This document shows positions 28,601 to 37,249 of a stretch of 43,117 nucleotides of DNA, one piece after another. A model generated the notes under the pieces. That model made no database searches, was not told the DNA's origin, and saw nothing but the letters and a program-made list of their open reading frames with translations. Origin of the DNA: Rickettsiales bacterium (GTDB lineage Bacteria; Pseudomonadota; Alphaproteobacteria; Rickettsiales; CANDYO01). The stretch spans positions 1 through 43,117 of the forward strand of contig JAOARE010000026.1 of the NCBI GenBank assembly GCA_025210695.1, written 5' to 3'. Position 1 is the stretch's first letter. Each line of letters begins with the position of its first letter. The position numbers and the translations under genes were made by a program.

Positions 28601-28759
28601 AACAAAGATTTAACAAACCTTGATAACTTTATAAAGTTTATTAATGAGCAAACCTTGTCTGACAGTCAATTTGCACCTGTATTAGAAAAAGACTTTGTTC
28701 ATGTCATAGAAAGAGAAATGGAAGGAGTCAAAGTGAGACTAGGCATATCCAAACATTAA
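25607..28759 (+). CDS. ileS: Isoleucyl-tRNA synthetase, eukaryote-like (type 2)
   Basis: This class Ia synthetase of 1050 residues charges tRNA-Ile. The HIGH motif is HYGH (residues 58-61) in PPFANGLPHYGHLLTG. The KMSKS motif is KLSKR (605-609) followed by LKNYADP. The editing CP1 domain includes WTTTPWTLPSNLALAV and GTGVVHMAPGFGEDD. KLSKRLKNY and a long C-terminal region without the bacterial zinc finger place it with the eukaryote-like IleRS class. That class is known from Rickettsia and Chlamydia and is less sensitive to mupirocin in general. It has its own promoter with the shared 20-bp element. Confidence 0.97.
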   Translation: MTKHYPETQANPDVVKEEEKVLKFWKEENVFQKSIDIRPKDNSFIFYDGPPFANGLPHYGHLLTGFVKDTVARYQTMQGKRVERRFGWDCHGLPAELGAEKELGISGRIEITKFGIDKFNEQCRSSVMKYSSEWESYVTRQARWVDFKNDYKTMDTNYMESVIWAFKELYKKGLIYQAMRVMPYSWAAETPLSNFETRLDNSYRERADNSVTVSFELNTPPKSAPSNCKSYKIMAWTTTPWTLPSNLALAVHPDMDYAYVLKDETCYILANFALKNYAPEIGDQVVGSLKGSELVDLTYQPLLPYFKDHPNSFKILSGDFVLEGDGTGVVHMAPGFGEDDQILCEKQGISVVCPVDSQGKFTTEVSDFTGMNIFDANDEIIKKLKILGSWMRTEQYIHNYPHCWRTDTPLIYKAVPSWYVKVSEFKDRMVELNQQINWTPNHVKDGLFGKWLENARDWSISRNRFWGTPIPIWMSDDPRYPHIDVYGSIAELEKDFNVKIDDLHKPFIDSLTRPNPSDPTGKSVMRRVEDVFDCWFESGSMPYGQAHYPFEGQKSFPQADFIVEYSAQTRGWFYTLMVLSTALFDRPPFLNCICHGVILDSNGQKLSKRLKNYADPKELFNIYGSDSLRFLMQSSPVLKGLELLIDKDGKMVKDSLRLSIKPIWNAYNFFTLYANSDKIKSELDFSSSQLLDRYIIAKLKSSVNKIQENMDSYEIAHAYDAINEFFEILNNWYIRRSRQRFWKSEHDSDKQQAYNTLYSCLITILKASASLIPLISERIYIGLVHNDQFTAENSIHLCFFPDVSDLNDEKNLSHQMDKVREVCSASLSIRSSANIRTRQPLSKLTVYGNDLDYLSNFSDLIHDELNIKELVISNSLSEQANFKLKINFPVLGKRLAHKIKDIISANKQNLWEQQDDGSIVISGETLQNNEAQLTLEAKDPKCSQALPDNKALCVLDTKLTKELENEGLVRDLIRIIQQARKDLRFNVSDHIKLGIEFTNKDLTNLDNFIKFINEQTLSDSQFAPVLEKDFVHVIEREMEGVKVRLGISKH

Positions 28760-28818
28760 TAGCTAATAGTCAATAAAAATAAATTAGTTTGCCGCCTAGT
28801 CGAAGCCAAACCTTAAAT

Positions 28819-28833
28819 TTAATTAACCTTTAA
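28819..28833. promoter_or_regulatory. TTAA-N7-TTAA, CtrA-type box upstream of the carD promoter
   Basis: TTAA at 28819-28822 and TTAA at 28830-28833 are separated by seven bases, the spacing of the alphaproteobacterial CtrA site. It ends 16 bases before the -35 box of the carD promoter. The spacer is very AT-rich, so a chance match is likely. Confidence 0.25.
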
Positions 28834-28849
28834 AAAGTTAAATTTATTG

Positions 28850-28877
28850 TTGCTTTTTATTTAATATTTGCTATAAT
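28850..28877 (+). promoter_or_regulatory. carD promoter with extended -10
   Basis: TTGCTT (28850-28855), a 16-base spacer and a perfect TATAAT (28872-28877) preceded by TGC form an extended -10 promoter. It would give a leader of about 165 bases before carD, unusually long for this window. Confidence 0.6.
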
Positions 28878-29048
28878 ATAATCCTAAATAAGCTTAAACT
28901 TAAATAGATAGTTGATCTTATTTATCGCTATTAAAACTCAATAATACTTTGGAAGTTATTTTATAAAATTTGTTTTATTCAAATACTAGTTAGTATTATG
29001 TGATCAGTGTTTAGGTTATTTAAATTATCAATTTTATAAGGTAAAGTT

Positions 29049-29558
29049 ATGTCCGTATCTGAAGATTTTAAAGTTGGCGATCAAGTGGTTTACCCTTCTC
29101 ATGGAGTGGGAGAAATTATTGGTGAAGAAGTACAAATTGTTGGTGGAATGGAGCTGAGAGTATATATTATTTCTATGCTTAAGGAAAAAATGACCTTGCG
29201 AGTACCTGTAAAACGAGCGTCTGTTGCCGGACTTAGACTCCTGTGCTCATCTGAGAAACTAAAAAGCGCTTTTACGATTTTACAAAAAAAATCTAAAACT
29301 TCAAAAGGGATGTGGAGCAAAAGAGCACAAGAATATGAACTTAAAATCAACTCCGGAGATATTCACTCCCTAGCTGAAGTGGTGAGGGATTTATATAAGA
29401 ACGCAGATGATCCAGATAGATCATACAGCGAACGAATCATATATGAATCTGCACTAAATCGGTTAGCTGGTGAATTTGCAGCCGTAAAAGGAATATCTAT
29501 CGATAAAGCGATCACTATCGTTACAGATTCGCTTTACGAAAAAGAATATGCTGCATAA
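29049..29558 (+). CDS. carD: CarD-family transcriptional regulator
   Basis: CarD/CdnL proteins bind the RNA polymerase beta subunit and stabilise open complexes, especially at rRNA promoters. The N-terminal Tudor-like RNA-polymerase-interaction domain is clear: FKVGDQVVYPSHGVGEIIGEE, then MLKEKMTLRVPVKRASVAGLR. The helical C-terminal DNA-binding domain covers about residues 75-165, including the Trp in KGMWSKRAQEYELKI. The length of 169 is normal. It stands alone behind an extended -10 promoter with a long leader. CarD is widespread in alphaproteobacteria. Confidence 0.94.
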   Translation: MSVSEDFKVGDQVVYPSHGVGEIIGEEVQIVGGMELRVYIISMLKEKMTLRVPVKRASVAGLRLLCSSEKLKSAFTILQKKSKTSKGMWSKRAQEYELKINSGDIHSLAEVVRDLYKNADDPDRSYSERIIYESALNRLAGEFAAVKGISIDKAITIVTDSLYEKEYAA

Positions 29559-29657
29559 ATCTTGATCAAAATCACAGAAAATATTTGTTTTTCTTTATGT
29601 TTTATCTTATAACTATTGTTTTAATTTCTACAAACTAGAAAAACATAAGGATCCAAG

Positions 29658-30347
29658 ATGGACATACTTAAAAACTTTATACCCCCAATTCATAAGGAAG
29701 GATTTATCTTTATAATTATCTTCCTTATTGTTACTATAGTCTTGTCATATTTCTCTAATTTCCTAGGCATAATAGGATTGGTTGCTAGCATATGGTGTTT
29801 TTTCTTCTTTCGCGACCCGGCAAGAATAGCGCCAATTGGTGATAATTTAATAATTAGCCCTGCAGATGGAGTTGTTCAAAAAATAGAAGAAGTTGACCCT
29901 CCAAGTAATTTGGAAATGAAAAAAGGAAAAATGACAAGGGTTAGTATCTTCTTAAACGTTTTTAACGTGCATGTGAATCGTGTACCAGCCACTGGAACTA
30001 TCAAGAAATTATATTACCACCCAGGAAAATTCTTCAATGCCTCTCTTGATAAAGCAAGTGAGTTCAATGAACGACAAGAAGTTTTAATGACTATGAGCAA
30101 TGGGAAAGAAGTGGCATTTTCTCAAATAGCCGGACTAATTGCTCGCCGTATAGTATGTGACTTAAAAGAAAATGAAGAAGTTAAAGCTGGAGAAAGATTT
30201 GGAATCATAAGGTTCGGCAGTAGAATGGATGTATATTTACCAAAAGGCATAAATCCCTTAGTATCTGTTGGTCAAACAATGATCGCTGGAGAATCCATAA
30301 TTGCTGATTTGGAAGATAAGGAAGGTCGCTTAGGGGAGCTACGCTAA
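29658..30347 (+). CDS. psd: Phosphatidylserine decarboxylase proenzyme
   Basis: This enzyme makes phosphatidylethanolamine. The 229-residue form is the short bacterial class. It has an N-terminal membrane region (residues 16-50), then [26 protein letters not shown]-type sequence ([16 protein letters not shown]) and the self-cleavage site at G187-S188 in [11 protein letters not shown], where Ser becomes the pyruvoyl group. The pssA ATG overlaps the stop by one base, so the two steps of PE synthesis are coupled. Confidence 0.96.
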   Translation: MDILKNFIPPIHKEGFIFIIIFLIVTIVLSYFSNFLGIIGLVASIWCFFFFRDPARIAPIGDNLIISPADGVVQKIEEVDPPSNLEMKKGKMTRVSIFLNVFNVHVNRVPATGTIKKLYYHPGKFFNASLDKASEFNERQEVLMTMSNGKEVAFSQIAGLIARRIVCDLKENEEVKAGERFGIIRFGSRMDVYLPKGINPLVSVGQTMIAGESIIADLEDKEGRLGELR

Positions 30348-31117
30348 TGCCTCCTAAGACCAAATCTAAGACAAATAAAATTACTGAATTACCCGTTAGC
30401 CGTTTATTTCCTAATATAGTCACTATAATAGCTATATGCTTTGGGTTCACTTCCGTTCGCTATGCTCTAGGAGGTCAATGGGATACTTCTATAAATTTTA
30501 TTGTTATCGCGGGATTTTTAGACATGGTTGATGGACGACTAGCAAGGTTTCTAAAAGCAACCAGCAACTTTGGAGCTCAACTTGATTCTTTAGCAGATTT
30601 TATAAATTTTGGTATAGCTCCTGCTTTGGTTATGTATTTATGGATTTTAGAGAAAATTGAAATAAAAGGACTTGGATGGGCTATAGCTTTATCTTATGTT
30701 ATATGCACTACAATAAGATTAGCTAGATTTAATTCTGACTTAGCAGATGAAAACAGACCTGATTGGAAAAACGGATTCTTCGCAGGAATCCCTTCTCCTG
30801 CAGGTGCATATCTCTCTATTATGCCCATAATGTTAAGTTTTGAAACTGAGATAATAAATTACATTCCGCCCGTTGTAATAGGTGTTTATATAATCATCAT
30901 GGGAATAATGATGGCCAGTAGAATCCCAACTTTTTCTACTAAAAGACTAGTTATAAAAAAAGAGAATACATCTCTAATATTAGTTTTAGTTGGACTAATC
31001 GTTGGAGCGATTATTATCAAACCTTGGGCGATTCTACCAGTCTTAGGCTTATTATATCTCTGCTCTATTCCTTTTAGCATTAAGTATTATCGTAAAATAT
31101 CTTCAACATTTCAGTAA
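30347..31117 (+). CDS. pssA: CDP-diacylglycerol-serine O-phosphatidyltransferase
   Basis: This is a CDP-alcohol phosphatidyltransferase that makes phosphatidylserine from CDP-diacylglycerol and serine. The catalytic signature DG-x2-AR-x8-G-x3-D-x3-D is complete in DMVDGRLARFLKATSNFGAQ followed by LDSLADF. The 256 residues contain six to eight membrane helices. It follows psd with a one-base overlap, and its product is the substrate of Psd. Confidence 0.95.
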   Translation: MPPKTKSKTNKITELPVSRLFPNIVTIIAICFGFTSVRYALGGQWDTSINFIVIAGFLDMVDGRLARFLKATSNFGAQLDSLADFINFGIAPALVMYLWILEKIEIKGLGWAIALSYVICTTIRLARFNSDLADENRPDWKNGFFAGIPSPAGAYLSIMPIMLSFETEIINYIPPVVIGVYIIIMGIMMASRIPTFSTKRLVIKKENTSLILVLVGLIVGAIIIKPWAILPVLGLLYLCSIPFSIKYYRKISSTFQ

Positions 31118-31228
31118 CATAGTTTTATAAAGTAATATCACTTATATATGGCTATTTAGTTTATTACTGACAACTTGGTTTACTTATGTTACTTAAAATA
31201 GGAGTAATACTGTAAATTTACCACTCTT

Positions 31229-31900
31229 ATGAAATTAATTAAAAAAGTTATAAAAAGCAATTTTGTAAAAGAATTACTCTGTAAACTGGTTTACGTATAC
31301 ATAAGATTTGTATTGTTGACTAGCAGAATTAATACAACCTATCAGGGATTTAACTTCGAAAAACATAAGAACGACCAATGTATCTTAGCAACTTGGCATG
31401 GAAGAGTCATGATTATGCCAATTATAAATCCTTTTAAGCTACCCTCTTCCGCAATAGTTTCTGATCACAATGATGGTCGTTTAATTGGTAAAGTAATAGA
31501 ACAAGCTGGAGTAGAACTAATATTTGGTTCAAGCAACAGAAGAAGACTTTCGTCTCTAAAAGAAATTCTTACTTATATAAAAAAAGGATTCAATTTTCTA
31601 ATTACTCCAGATGGCCCAAGGGGCCCCAATAGAGAAATAAATGGAGCTATTATAAATATTGCCAGTAACACAGGATTACCAATTATTCCAGCCATATGCT
31701 CAGCAAAGTCTGCTAAAATATTTAGTAGTTGGGACAGTTTTATGATCCCATATCCTTTTACTGAAATAGAAATTATTTTCTCAAAACCTATTCATATTCC
31801 TAAAAAGATGAATAATGAAGAAAAAATTCAATATACAAAATTACTGCGTGATGATTTAAATAAAATAACCAATCTTGCAGACTCTAAGGTTGGAAGATAA
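31229..31900 (+). CDS. Lysophospholipid acyltransferase-like protein (DUF374)
   Basis: The 223-residue protein has one hydrophobic N-terminal segment and the layout of the DUF374 branch of the LPLAT superfamily. CILATWHGRVMIMP holds the active-site His (usually HxxxxD). SDHNDGRLIGKVIEQAGVELIFGSSNRR and TPDGPRGPNREI are very typical. The likely role is acyl transfer to lipid A precursor or glycerophospholipid. Its position one base before waaA supports the former. No good ribosome binding site is visible near the ATG; the nearest GGAG lies more than 20 bases upstream. Confidence 0.88.
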   Translation: MKLIKKVIKSNFVKELLCKLVYVYIRFVLLTSRINTTYQGFNFEKHKNDQCILATWHGRVMIMPIINPFKLPSSAIVSDHNDGRLIGKVIEQAGVELIFGSSNRRRLSSLKEILTYIKKGFNFLITPDGPRGPNREINGAIINIASNTGLPIIPAICSAKSAKIFSSWDSFMIPYPFTEIEIIFSKPIHIPKKMNNEEKIQYTKLLRDDLNKITNLADSKVGR

Positions 31901-31901
31901 T

Positions 31902-33158
31902 ATGTACCAAATATATAAATTCATTTCTATATTAATTTACCCTCTAATCCGAATCCTGTTATTAAAAAGAGTTGATAATGGCAAAGAAGATCCAGATCGT
32001 TATGTAGAAAAACTAGGATTTTTTAATATATCAAGACCTTCAGGCAAATTGATATGGTTTCACGCTGCAAGCATTGGCGAATTTAACGCTATTTTACCAA
32101 TAATTAGATCTATATCCTCTGAATTTCCTTCAATAAATATATTAGTTACCACCGTCACTATCACGGCTGCTAAAATAGCTAAAAACAATTTACCTAGGAA
32201 TGCAATACATCAATTTGCTCCGCTTGATTGCCACAATATAGTAAAAAGATTTATAGATTATTGGCAACCTAATTTATCTATTTGGACAGAATCTGAATTC
32301 TGGCCCAATATGCTTGTATTAGCAAGCAATAGAACTAAATTAGTATTAATTAATGCTAGATTATCAGAAAAATCATTTTCAAGATGGAGATGTGCAAAAC
32401 CTTTAGCAAAATCGATTTTAGGCCTCTTTAGCCTAATATTAACTCAGAATAGAGAGAGTAAAGTTTTTATTGAGAAGCTAGGTGTAAAAAATGTCATAGA
32501 ATCTGGAAATCTTAAATTCATAGCAGAAAACTTTAGCTTTAACTCAAAAGAAATAGAAGCTTTTAAGAAACAAGTTGAAGAACGCCCTGTTGTAATGGCA
32601 GCCAGCACTCACCCAGGTGAAGAAGATATATTCATTCAAATTCAAAAAAATTTACAAGAACATAATTTATTGACTATAATTGCCCCACGCCACCCAATTC
32701 GCACAGAAGAAGTGTTAAATCTTCTACAAAAATCTAATTTAAATTTTATTACCAGATCAAGTAAAGAAAAAATCACTAATAATACTGATGTATTATTAGT
32801 GGACACTTTAGGAGAATTTGGTTTATTCTACCGCCTCAGCAATATTGTATGCATAGGAGGATCATGGACTAGAATAGGACATAATTTTATAGAACCTGCA
32901 AAACTAAGAAATATTATTATATTTGGCCCTAATATGGATAATTCACGAGAAGTATCTGATTTATTCTTGAATAAAAAAGCAGCTATTAGCGCAAAAAACA
33001 CCTCAGAAATTCAAAAATTAATTGAAAATTATATACTTAATCCACAGGATTTTTATACTTATCAAGATAATGCTGAAAACACAGTCAATGAAATGAATAA
33101 AATAAAAGATGTGGTAATGAATTATATAAGACCATATATTAATAAAATAATAACTTAA
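31902..33158 (+). CDS. waaA: 3-deoxy-D-manno-octulosonic acid transferase
   Basis: WaaA (KdtA) adds Kdo to lipid IVA in LPS core synthesis. The 418-residue GT-B protein shows a membrane-anchoring N-terminus, the family segment IWFHAASIGEFNAILPI, TVTITAAKIAK, QFAPLD, WTESEFWPNML and the C-terminal GGSWTRIGHNFIEPA. The frame opens at a TTG at 31875, but the ATG at 31902 comes just after the stop of the upstream gene and has GGAAGA before it, so I take it as the start. It indicates that the cell makes at least a Kdo-containing lipid A core. Confidence 0.94.
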   Translation: MYQIYKFISILIYPLIRILLLKRVDNGKEDPDRYVEKLGFFNISRPSGKLIWFHAASIGEFNAILPIIRSISSEFPSINILVTTVTITAAKIAKNNLPRNAIHQFAPLDCHNIVKRFIDYWQPNLSIWTESEFWPNMLVLASNRTKLVLINARLSEKSFSRWRCAKPLAKSILGLFSLILTQNRESKVFIEKLGVKNVIESGNLKFIAENFSFNSKEIEAFKKQVEERPVVMAASTHPGEEDIFIQIQKNLQEHNLLTIIAPRHPIRTEEVLNLLQKSNLNFITRSSKEKITNNTDVLLVDTLGEFGLFYRLSNIVCIGGSWTRIGHNFIEPAKLRNIIIFGPNMDNSREVSDLFLNKKAAISAKNTSEIQKLIENYILNPQDFYTYQDNAENTVNEMNKIKDVVMNYIRPYINKIIT

Positions 33159-33172
33159 GGAATCCCATAATA

Positions 33173-33877
33173 ATGTTTACTTCTTTAATGTTGGTACTCT
33201 CACTAAGATTAGCTTTTGACATACGACGCTTTGTTAAAAGAAAATTAGAAGATATAGAAAGAGATGAAGATGGTAACATTAAAATCTCTGACCCAAAAGC
33301 AAAATGGTGGAAACGTATTCTACAAAAAGCTTTAGCAATATTAAATCAAATTATTCGAGCAAAACAAAAAGAGCTTCTTGTAAAAAAGAAAATTAGAAAG
33401 AAAACTATAAAAAAAAGAGAGAAGGAGTCTATAAAAAGCAAAGCCATCTCAAAGGATTCTATTAGTTATATTGCTCAACTGCTAACTAAATTTGAAGAAT
33501 TTGTAAAACAAGACCTTACTATAATGATAAAAGAAATGAATAGTTTTCTTCATAGCTTAAGGCAAGAAATAGCTAACCATGTTGACCATGATATTTATAA
33601 AGTTAATACAGATCTTCAAGCTATAAAAAAACTTTACCATGACTCTGAGACTATGCTAGATAAATTTACAAACCAATGCTATGGATATCAAAAAACTATC
33701 CTTACTCCCCAAAAGAGTACTCCACAACATAAATTGATACAATCTCGATTAACCAAAGTTATGCAGCAATTAGAGAAAGGTCATAAAATGACAGACCTAA
33801 CTAAAAACAAAGATTTCACTTATCTTGATAGATATTTAAAAGAAAAAGCTCCACAAGAATATTCAAAAACTATATGA
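33173..33877 (+). CDS. Hypothetical lysine-rich protein, 234 residues
   Basis: I do not recognise a family. A short hydrophobic N-terminus (MFTSLMLVLSLRLAF) is followed by an Arg/Lys-rich helix. A very basic stretch spans residues about 63-90 (KKKIRKKTIKKREKESIKSK). The rest is helical and mixed-charge, possibly a coiled coil. AAGGAATC precedes the ATG. It follows waaA after 14 bases and may be in its operon, but nothing in its sequence suggests an LPS role. A DNA- or membrane-associated protein are both possible. Confidence 0.6.
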   Translation: MFTSLMLVLSLRLAFDIRRFVKRKLEDIERDEDGNIKISDPKAKWWKRILQKALAILNQIIRAKQKELLVKKKIRKKTIKKREKESIKSKAISKDSISYIAQLLTKFEEFVKQDLTIMIKEMNSFLHSLRQEIANHVDHDIYKVNTDLQAIKKLYHDSETMLDKFTNQCYGYQKTILTPQKSTPQHKLIQSRLTKVMQQLEKGHKMTDLTKNKDFTYLDRYLKEKAPQEYSKTI

Positions 33878-33893
33878 ATCTTTACATAAAGGA

Positions 33894-34352
33894 TTAATAA
33901 CAGTTTTTACAAATTCCATGTATTTCAAAAGTAATATGTTTTACCAAGAATTTTTCTTTTTTAAGGTCATCATAAATAGGAGTTAAAAAGTTATTTGTAC
34001 ATCCCTCACTTACTACATTACACTTACTACATATAGTAAAATAACAATTATGTGATTCTCTCGGGTGAGAACAACCAAAGTAAGTATTCTGACTTTCTAT
34101 TTTATGAATCATTCTATTTTCAATTAAAAAATCTAAAGTACGATAAATTGTAATTGGTTTTGCCGAAGAGTCTTTCTTTTGCAGCTGATCTAAAATATCA
34201 TAAGCTTTTAATGGCGAATGACTTTGCCAAATTAATTTAAATACACTTCTACGTAATGGTGTGAATTGCAATCTACGCTCTAAGCATATACTTTCAGCTA
34301 CCCTAATAGCTGAGTCTATACATTCATGGTGAGAATTACATATATCATTCAT
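33894..34352 (-). CDS. Fur-family transcriptional regulator (Zur/Fur-like)
   Basis: This is a metal-dependent repressor of 152 residues. The winged-helix domain includes RLQFTPLRRSVFKLIWQSHSPLKAYDILDQL and TIYRTLDFLIENRMIHKIES. The dimer domain has two CxxC structural zinc motifs (CSKC and CKNC). This pattern and HPRESHNCYF are closest to Zur/Fur, but the sensed metal cannot be assigned. A TTG start at 34367 is possible. I prefer the ATG at 34352, because the TTG lies within a few bases of the upstream stop with no ribosome binding site. It is downstream of sdhE. Confidence 0.88.
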   Translation of the reverse strand: MNDICNSHHECIDSAIRVAESICLERRLQFTPLRRSVFKLIWQSHSPLKAYDILDQLQKKDSSAKPITIYRTLDFLIENRMIHKIESQNTYFGCSHPRESHNCYFTICSKCNVVSEGCTNNFLTPIYDDLKKEKFLVKHITFEIHGICKNCY

Positions 34353-34360
34353 ATAATTTT

Positions 34361-34624
34361 CTAACAATTAAAAATTCTAAAATTCTGAAGCAAAGCCATC
34401 ACCTCATTATCATGCTTCTCTGGAATAGATATTTTTTTTGTAATCCAGTTAAAAATATCTCCATCTGGTTCATCAAGAATAGCATCAAGCATAATTAATT
34501 CTTGGAGACTAAAATCATTAATATGTTGTTTAGTAAACTCTCCCAGTAACAAATCTGTCTCTTTCCATCCACGATTAGCGCTTTTATAAAAAAGCTTTTT
34601 TCTGTATATAGTAATATCTTCCAT
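34361..34624 (-). CDS. sdhE: FAD assembly factor SdhE
   Basis: SdhE attaches FAD covalently to the SdhA subunit of succinate dehydrogenase. The 87-residue protein carries the diagnostic RGxxE motif in SANRGWKETDLLLGEF. The second conserved block is ELIMLDAILDEPDGDIFNWI. The length and the single-domain helical character match the family. It lies directly upstream of the Fur-family gene. sdhCDAB are not in the window. Confidence 0.95.
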   Translation of the reverse strand: MEDITIYRKKLFYKSANRGWKETDLLLGEFTKQHINDFSLQELIMLDAILDEPDGDIFNWITKKISIPEKHDNEVMALLQNFRIFNC

Positions 34625-34689
34625 ATTTTATAGCTTTAAACACATAATTCACATATAATTCATATCACCTACTATACAGGAATTATATC

Positions 34690-35703
34690 ATGAGTAAAAA
34701 TATAAATATTAAAAAATTGATGATAAGCAGCTTAATAATCCTTCTGCTAATATTAGGTATATTTTTGTTTTTTCGTAAAGACACAGCTTTCACAGATAAT
34801 GCATATTTAAAATCAGATATTGTAATTATAAGACCTAAAGTAACCGGATATATAACTGAAGTGTATGTTGACGATAATCAAGATGTGAAGACCAATCAAA
34901 TAATAGCTAAAATTGATGACAGAGATTACAAACTTAAAGTTATGCTCGAAGAAGCAAAAGTTGCAGCTGCCAATGCTAGATTAGATAATATAACTCAAAC
35001 ACTTAATATAAAAGAGCTAGATATTAATAAAGCTATCCTAGAGAAAAATTCTGCTAAAGTTAGTTTTGAAGTAGCTAACAACGAACTTAAAAGAGCAGAG
35101 TCTTTGGTGAAAAACAAAAGTATTTCACAACAAACTTTAGAAAAAAAACGTGACTTACAAAACAGCTTAAAGAATGATTATTCTGCCGCAGAATTTAATT
35201 ATAAAGAAGCAATATTAAATAGAGACATCACAATCTCTAAGCTTAATGAAGCAAAAGCCTTTCTTAACGATGCTAAGATTAAATTAGATTTAGCCTTAGT
35301 GGATTTAGAGTATACCACTATCAGAGCCCCTAACGAAGGAAAAATAAGCCGTAGGTCCTTACAAATAGGACAGCTAGCTTCTCCACAAACGGCTTTAGCC
35401 TATTTAGTTCAGCGTAATATCTGGGTTGAAGCTAATTTTAAAGAAACCAAAATAGGAAAGATGAAACCCGGTCAAGCATCTATAGTTACGGTTGATAGTT
35501 TTAAAGGAGTTAAATTCAAAGCTAAAGTAGATGGATTATCTCCAGCTACCGGAGGAGAATTCAGCATATTACCTCCTGAAAATGCTACAGGGAATTTTAC
35601 TAAAATAGTCCAAAGAATCCCTGTAAAAATTATTTTTGACTCAAATCAAGATTTATCTCTATTAAAGTCTGGATTATCTTGCGAGGTGAAGGTTGAGTTC
35701 TAA
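34690..35703 (+). CDS. emrA: HlyD/EmrA-family membrane fusion protein
   Basis: This is the periplasmic adaptor of a drug efflux system, anchored by one N-terminal helix (residues about 10-30). The 337 residues contain the biotinyl-lipoyl segment IIRPKVTGYITEVYVDDNQDV, a long coiled-coil hairpin (about residues 85-210), the second lipoyl half (IRAPNEGKISRRSLQIGQLASP) and a beta-barrel segment. It overlaps the EmrB-like gene by 11 bases. The pair resembles EmrA and EmrB; the substrates are unknown. It is divergent from sdhE. Confidence 0.9.
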   Translation: MSKNINIKKLMISSLIILLLILGIFLFFRKDTAFTDNAYLKSDIVIIRPKVTGYITEVYVDDNQDVKTNQIIAKIDDRDYKLKVMLEEAKVAAANARLDNITQTLNIKELDINKAILEKNSAKVSFEVANNELKRAESLVKNKSISQQTLEKKRDLQNSLKNDYSAAEFNYKEAILNRDITISKLNEAKAFLNDAKIKLDLALVDLEYTTIRAPNEGKISRRSLQIGQLASPQTALAYLVQRNIWVEANFKETKIGKMKPGQASIVTVDSFKGVKFKAKVDGLSPATGGEFSILPPENATGNFTKIVQRIPVKIIFDSNQDLSLLKSGLSCEVKVEF

Positions 35704-37249
35704 TATAGAAAACACCGTTAGTACAGAAACCTGGATAGCTTTTATAAGCATGGTTTTTGGTATGTTTATGGCCATATTAGATATTCAAATAGTTGCAAGT
35801 TCTCTTAGAGAGATTCAATCTGGTTTATCTTCCACTCAAGATGAAATAAATTGGGTGCAATCTTCATATTTAATTGCTGAAGTAATAATTATTCCTATTT
35901 GCGGATGGTTATGCAAAGCTTTCTCCACAAGAATAGTATTTAGTATTTCTTGTGCTGGATTTACTATAATGAGCTTAGCATGTGCACTAGCCTGGAATCT
36001 TGAGTCTATGATAATATTTCGCGCTCTCCAAGGTTTCTTTGGTGGAGCTATGATTCCAACCGTGTTTGCAACTATTTTTGTAGTGTTTCCTCCTAAAATG
36101 AGACCAAATGTTACAGTGGTAATTGGGCTAGTAGTTACAATAGCACCTATAACCGGCCCAATCATTGGAGGATATATAACGGACTATCTCTCCTGGCCAT
36201 ATCTTTTTCTTCTTAATATTATACCTGGAATATTAGTGACTTTTTTTGTTTTTAAATTAGTGAACTTTGATCAAGCAAAATATGAATTATTACAAAAAAT
36301 AGACTTTATAGGAATATTTCTGATAATAATTTGCCTAGGAACCTTACAATATACGCTAGAAGAAGGAACCAAAAAGCAATGGTTTGATAGCCACCTTATT
36401 TGCTTATTATTAGCAATATCTCTGCTCTCAGGAATTCTAATGATATATAGAGAATGGATAATAGAACATCCTGTAATTAATCTTCACGCTTTTCGTGACA
36501 GAAATTTCACCTGCGGATGTATCTTTAGTTTTGTTTTAGGCTGGGGATTATATACGGCTGTATTTCTTTTGCCCATTTACCTTGGATTTATAAAAGGTCT
36601 GAATAGTCTTCAAATAGGCGAATATTTATTTGTGACCGGAGTCTTCCAACTTCTATCCGCTCCAGTAGCAGGTATCTTATCTAAAAAAATAGATTTAAGA
36701 CTAATGCTTGCCACAGGAATGTTTTTATTTGGCCTAGGGTGTTATATGAACACTAATATAACTTATGAGTCTGGATTTGATGAATTTTTCTTACCTCAAG
36801 CTGTAAGAGGATTTTCTCTAATGCTTTGTTTTCTACCCATCACTAGTTTAACCTTTGCCACCCTAAATACAGAAGAAGTTCATACAGCTAGTGGATTATA
36901 TAACCTAATGCGTAATTTAGGAGGAGCAATTGGTTTAGCTGTAACTAATACTTTATTGCAAGATTGGACAAAAAGAAATTATTCTCATCTTAGAGATAAC
37001 GTTAATTATAATAATGATGCAGCTAATAATACATATAATTTAATAGAATCTAATTTAACTAGTTTTGATTATGTTGAACCTGGTTCTGCTGCTATAAAAA
37101 TGATAACGCAACTTGCTGAACGTGAAGCTTATATTATAACCTTTAATCAAGTATTTTTTATTATAGCTTTGTTGTTTTTTGCCAGTGTTCTATTAATGCC
37201 TATAGTACAAAAACTTGATCTTAATAAAAAAGATGATACTACTGTCTAA
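35693..37249 (+). CDS. emrB: EmrB/QacA-type MFS drug transporter (DHA2 family)
   Basis: This 518-residue protein has 14 membrane helices. The N-terminal motif FGMFMAILDIQIVASSLREIQ, helix-4 FRALQGFFGGAMIPT and the antiporter motif C APITGPIIGGYITDYLSWPYLFLLNIIPG are diagnostic of DHA2 drug:H+ antiporters. The start is TTG at 35693, preceded by GAGG at 6 bases, inside the end of the emrA-like gene; no better ATG is available before the first helix. Its stop overlaps the convergent ankyrin gene by 11 bases. Confidence 0.93.
   Translation: MSSNIENTVSTETWIAFISMVFGMFMAILDIQIVASSLREIQSGLSSTQDEINWVQSSYLIAEVIIIPICGWLCKAFSTRIVFSISCAGFTIMSLACALAWNLESMIIFRALQGFFGGAMIPTVFATIFVVFPPKMRPNVTVVIGLVVTIAPITGPIIGGYITDYLSWPYLFLLNIIPGILVTFFVFKLVNFDQAKYELLQKIDFIGIFLIIICLGTLQYTLEEGTKKQWFDSHLICLLLAISLLSGILMIYREWIIEHPVINLHAFRDRNFTCGCIFSFVLGWGLYTAVFLLPIYLGFIKGLNSLQIGEYLFVTGVFQLLSAPVAGILSKKIDLRLMLATGMFLFGLGCYMNTNITYESGFDEFFLPQAVRGFSLMLCFLPITSLTFATLNTEEVHTASGLYNLMRNLGGAIGLAVTNTLLQDWTKRNYSHLRDNVNYNNDAANNTYNLIESNLTSFDYVEPGSAAIKMITQLAEREAYIITFNQVFFIIALLFFASVLLMPIVQKLDLNKKDDTTV

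Noticed and set aside
28760-28830. Possible terminator hairpin after ileS (GTTTG...CAAAC)
   Set aside because: Only five base pairs in the arms and no T run; not convincing.
31875-31901. TTG start for waaA inside the acyltransferase gene
   Set aside because: The ATG at 31902 lies just after the upstream stop with a ribosome binding site; the extra residues do not resemble WaaA.
34353-34367. TTG start for the Fur-family gene
   Set aside because: No ribosome binding site, and it overlaps the end of sdhE; the ATG at 34352 fits the family.
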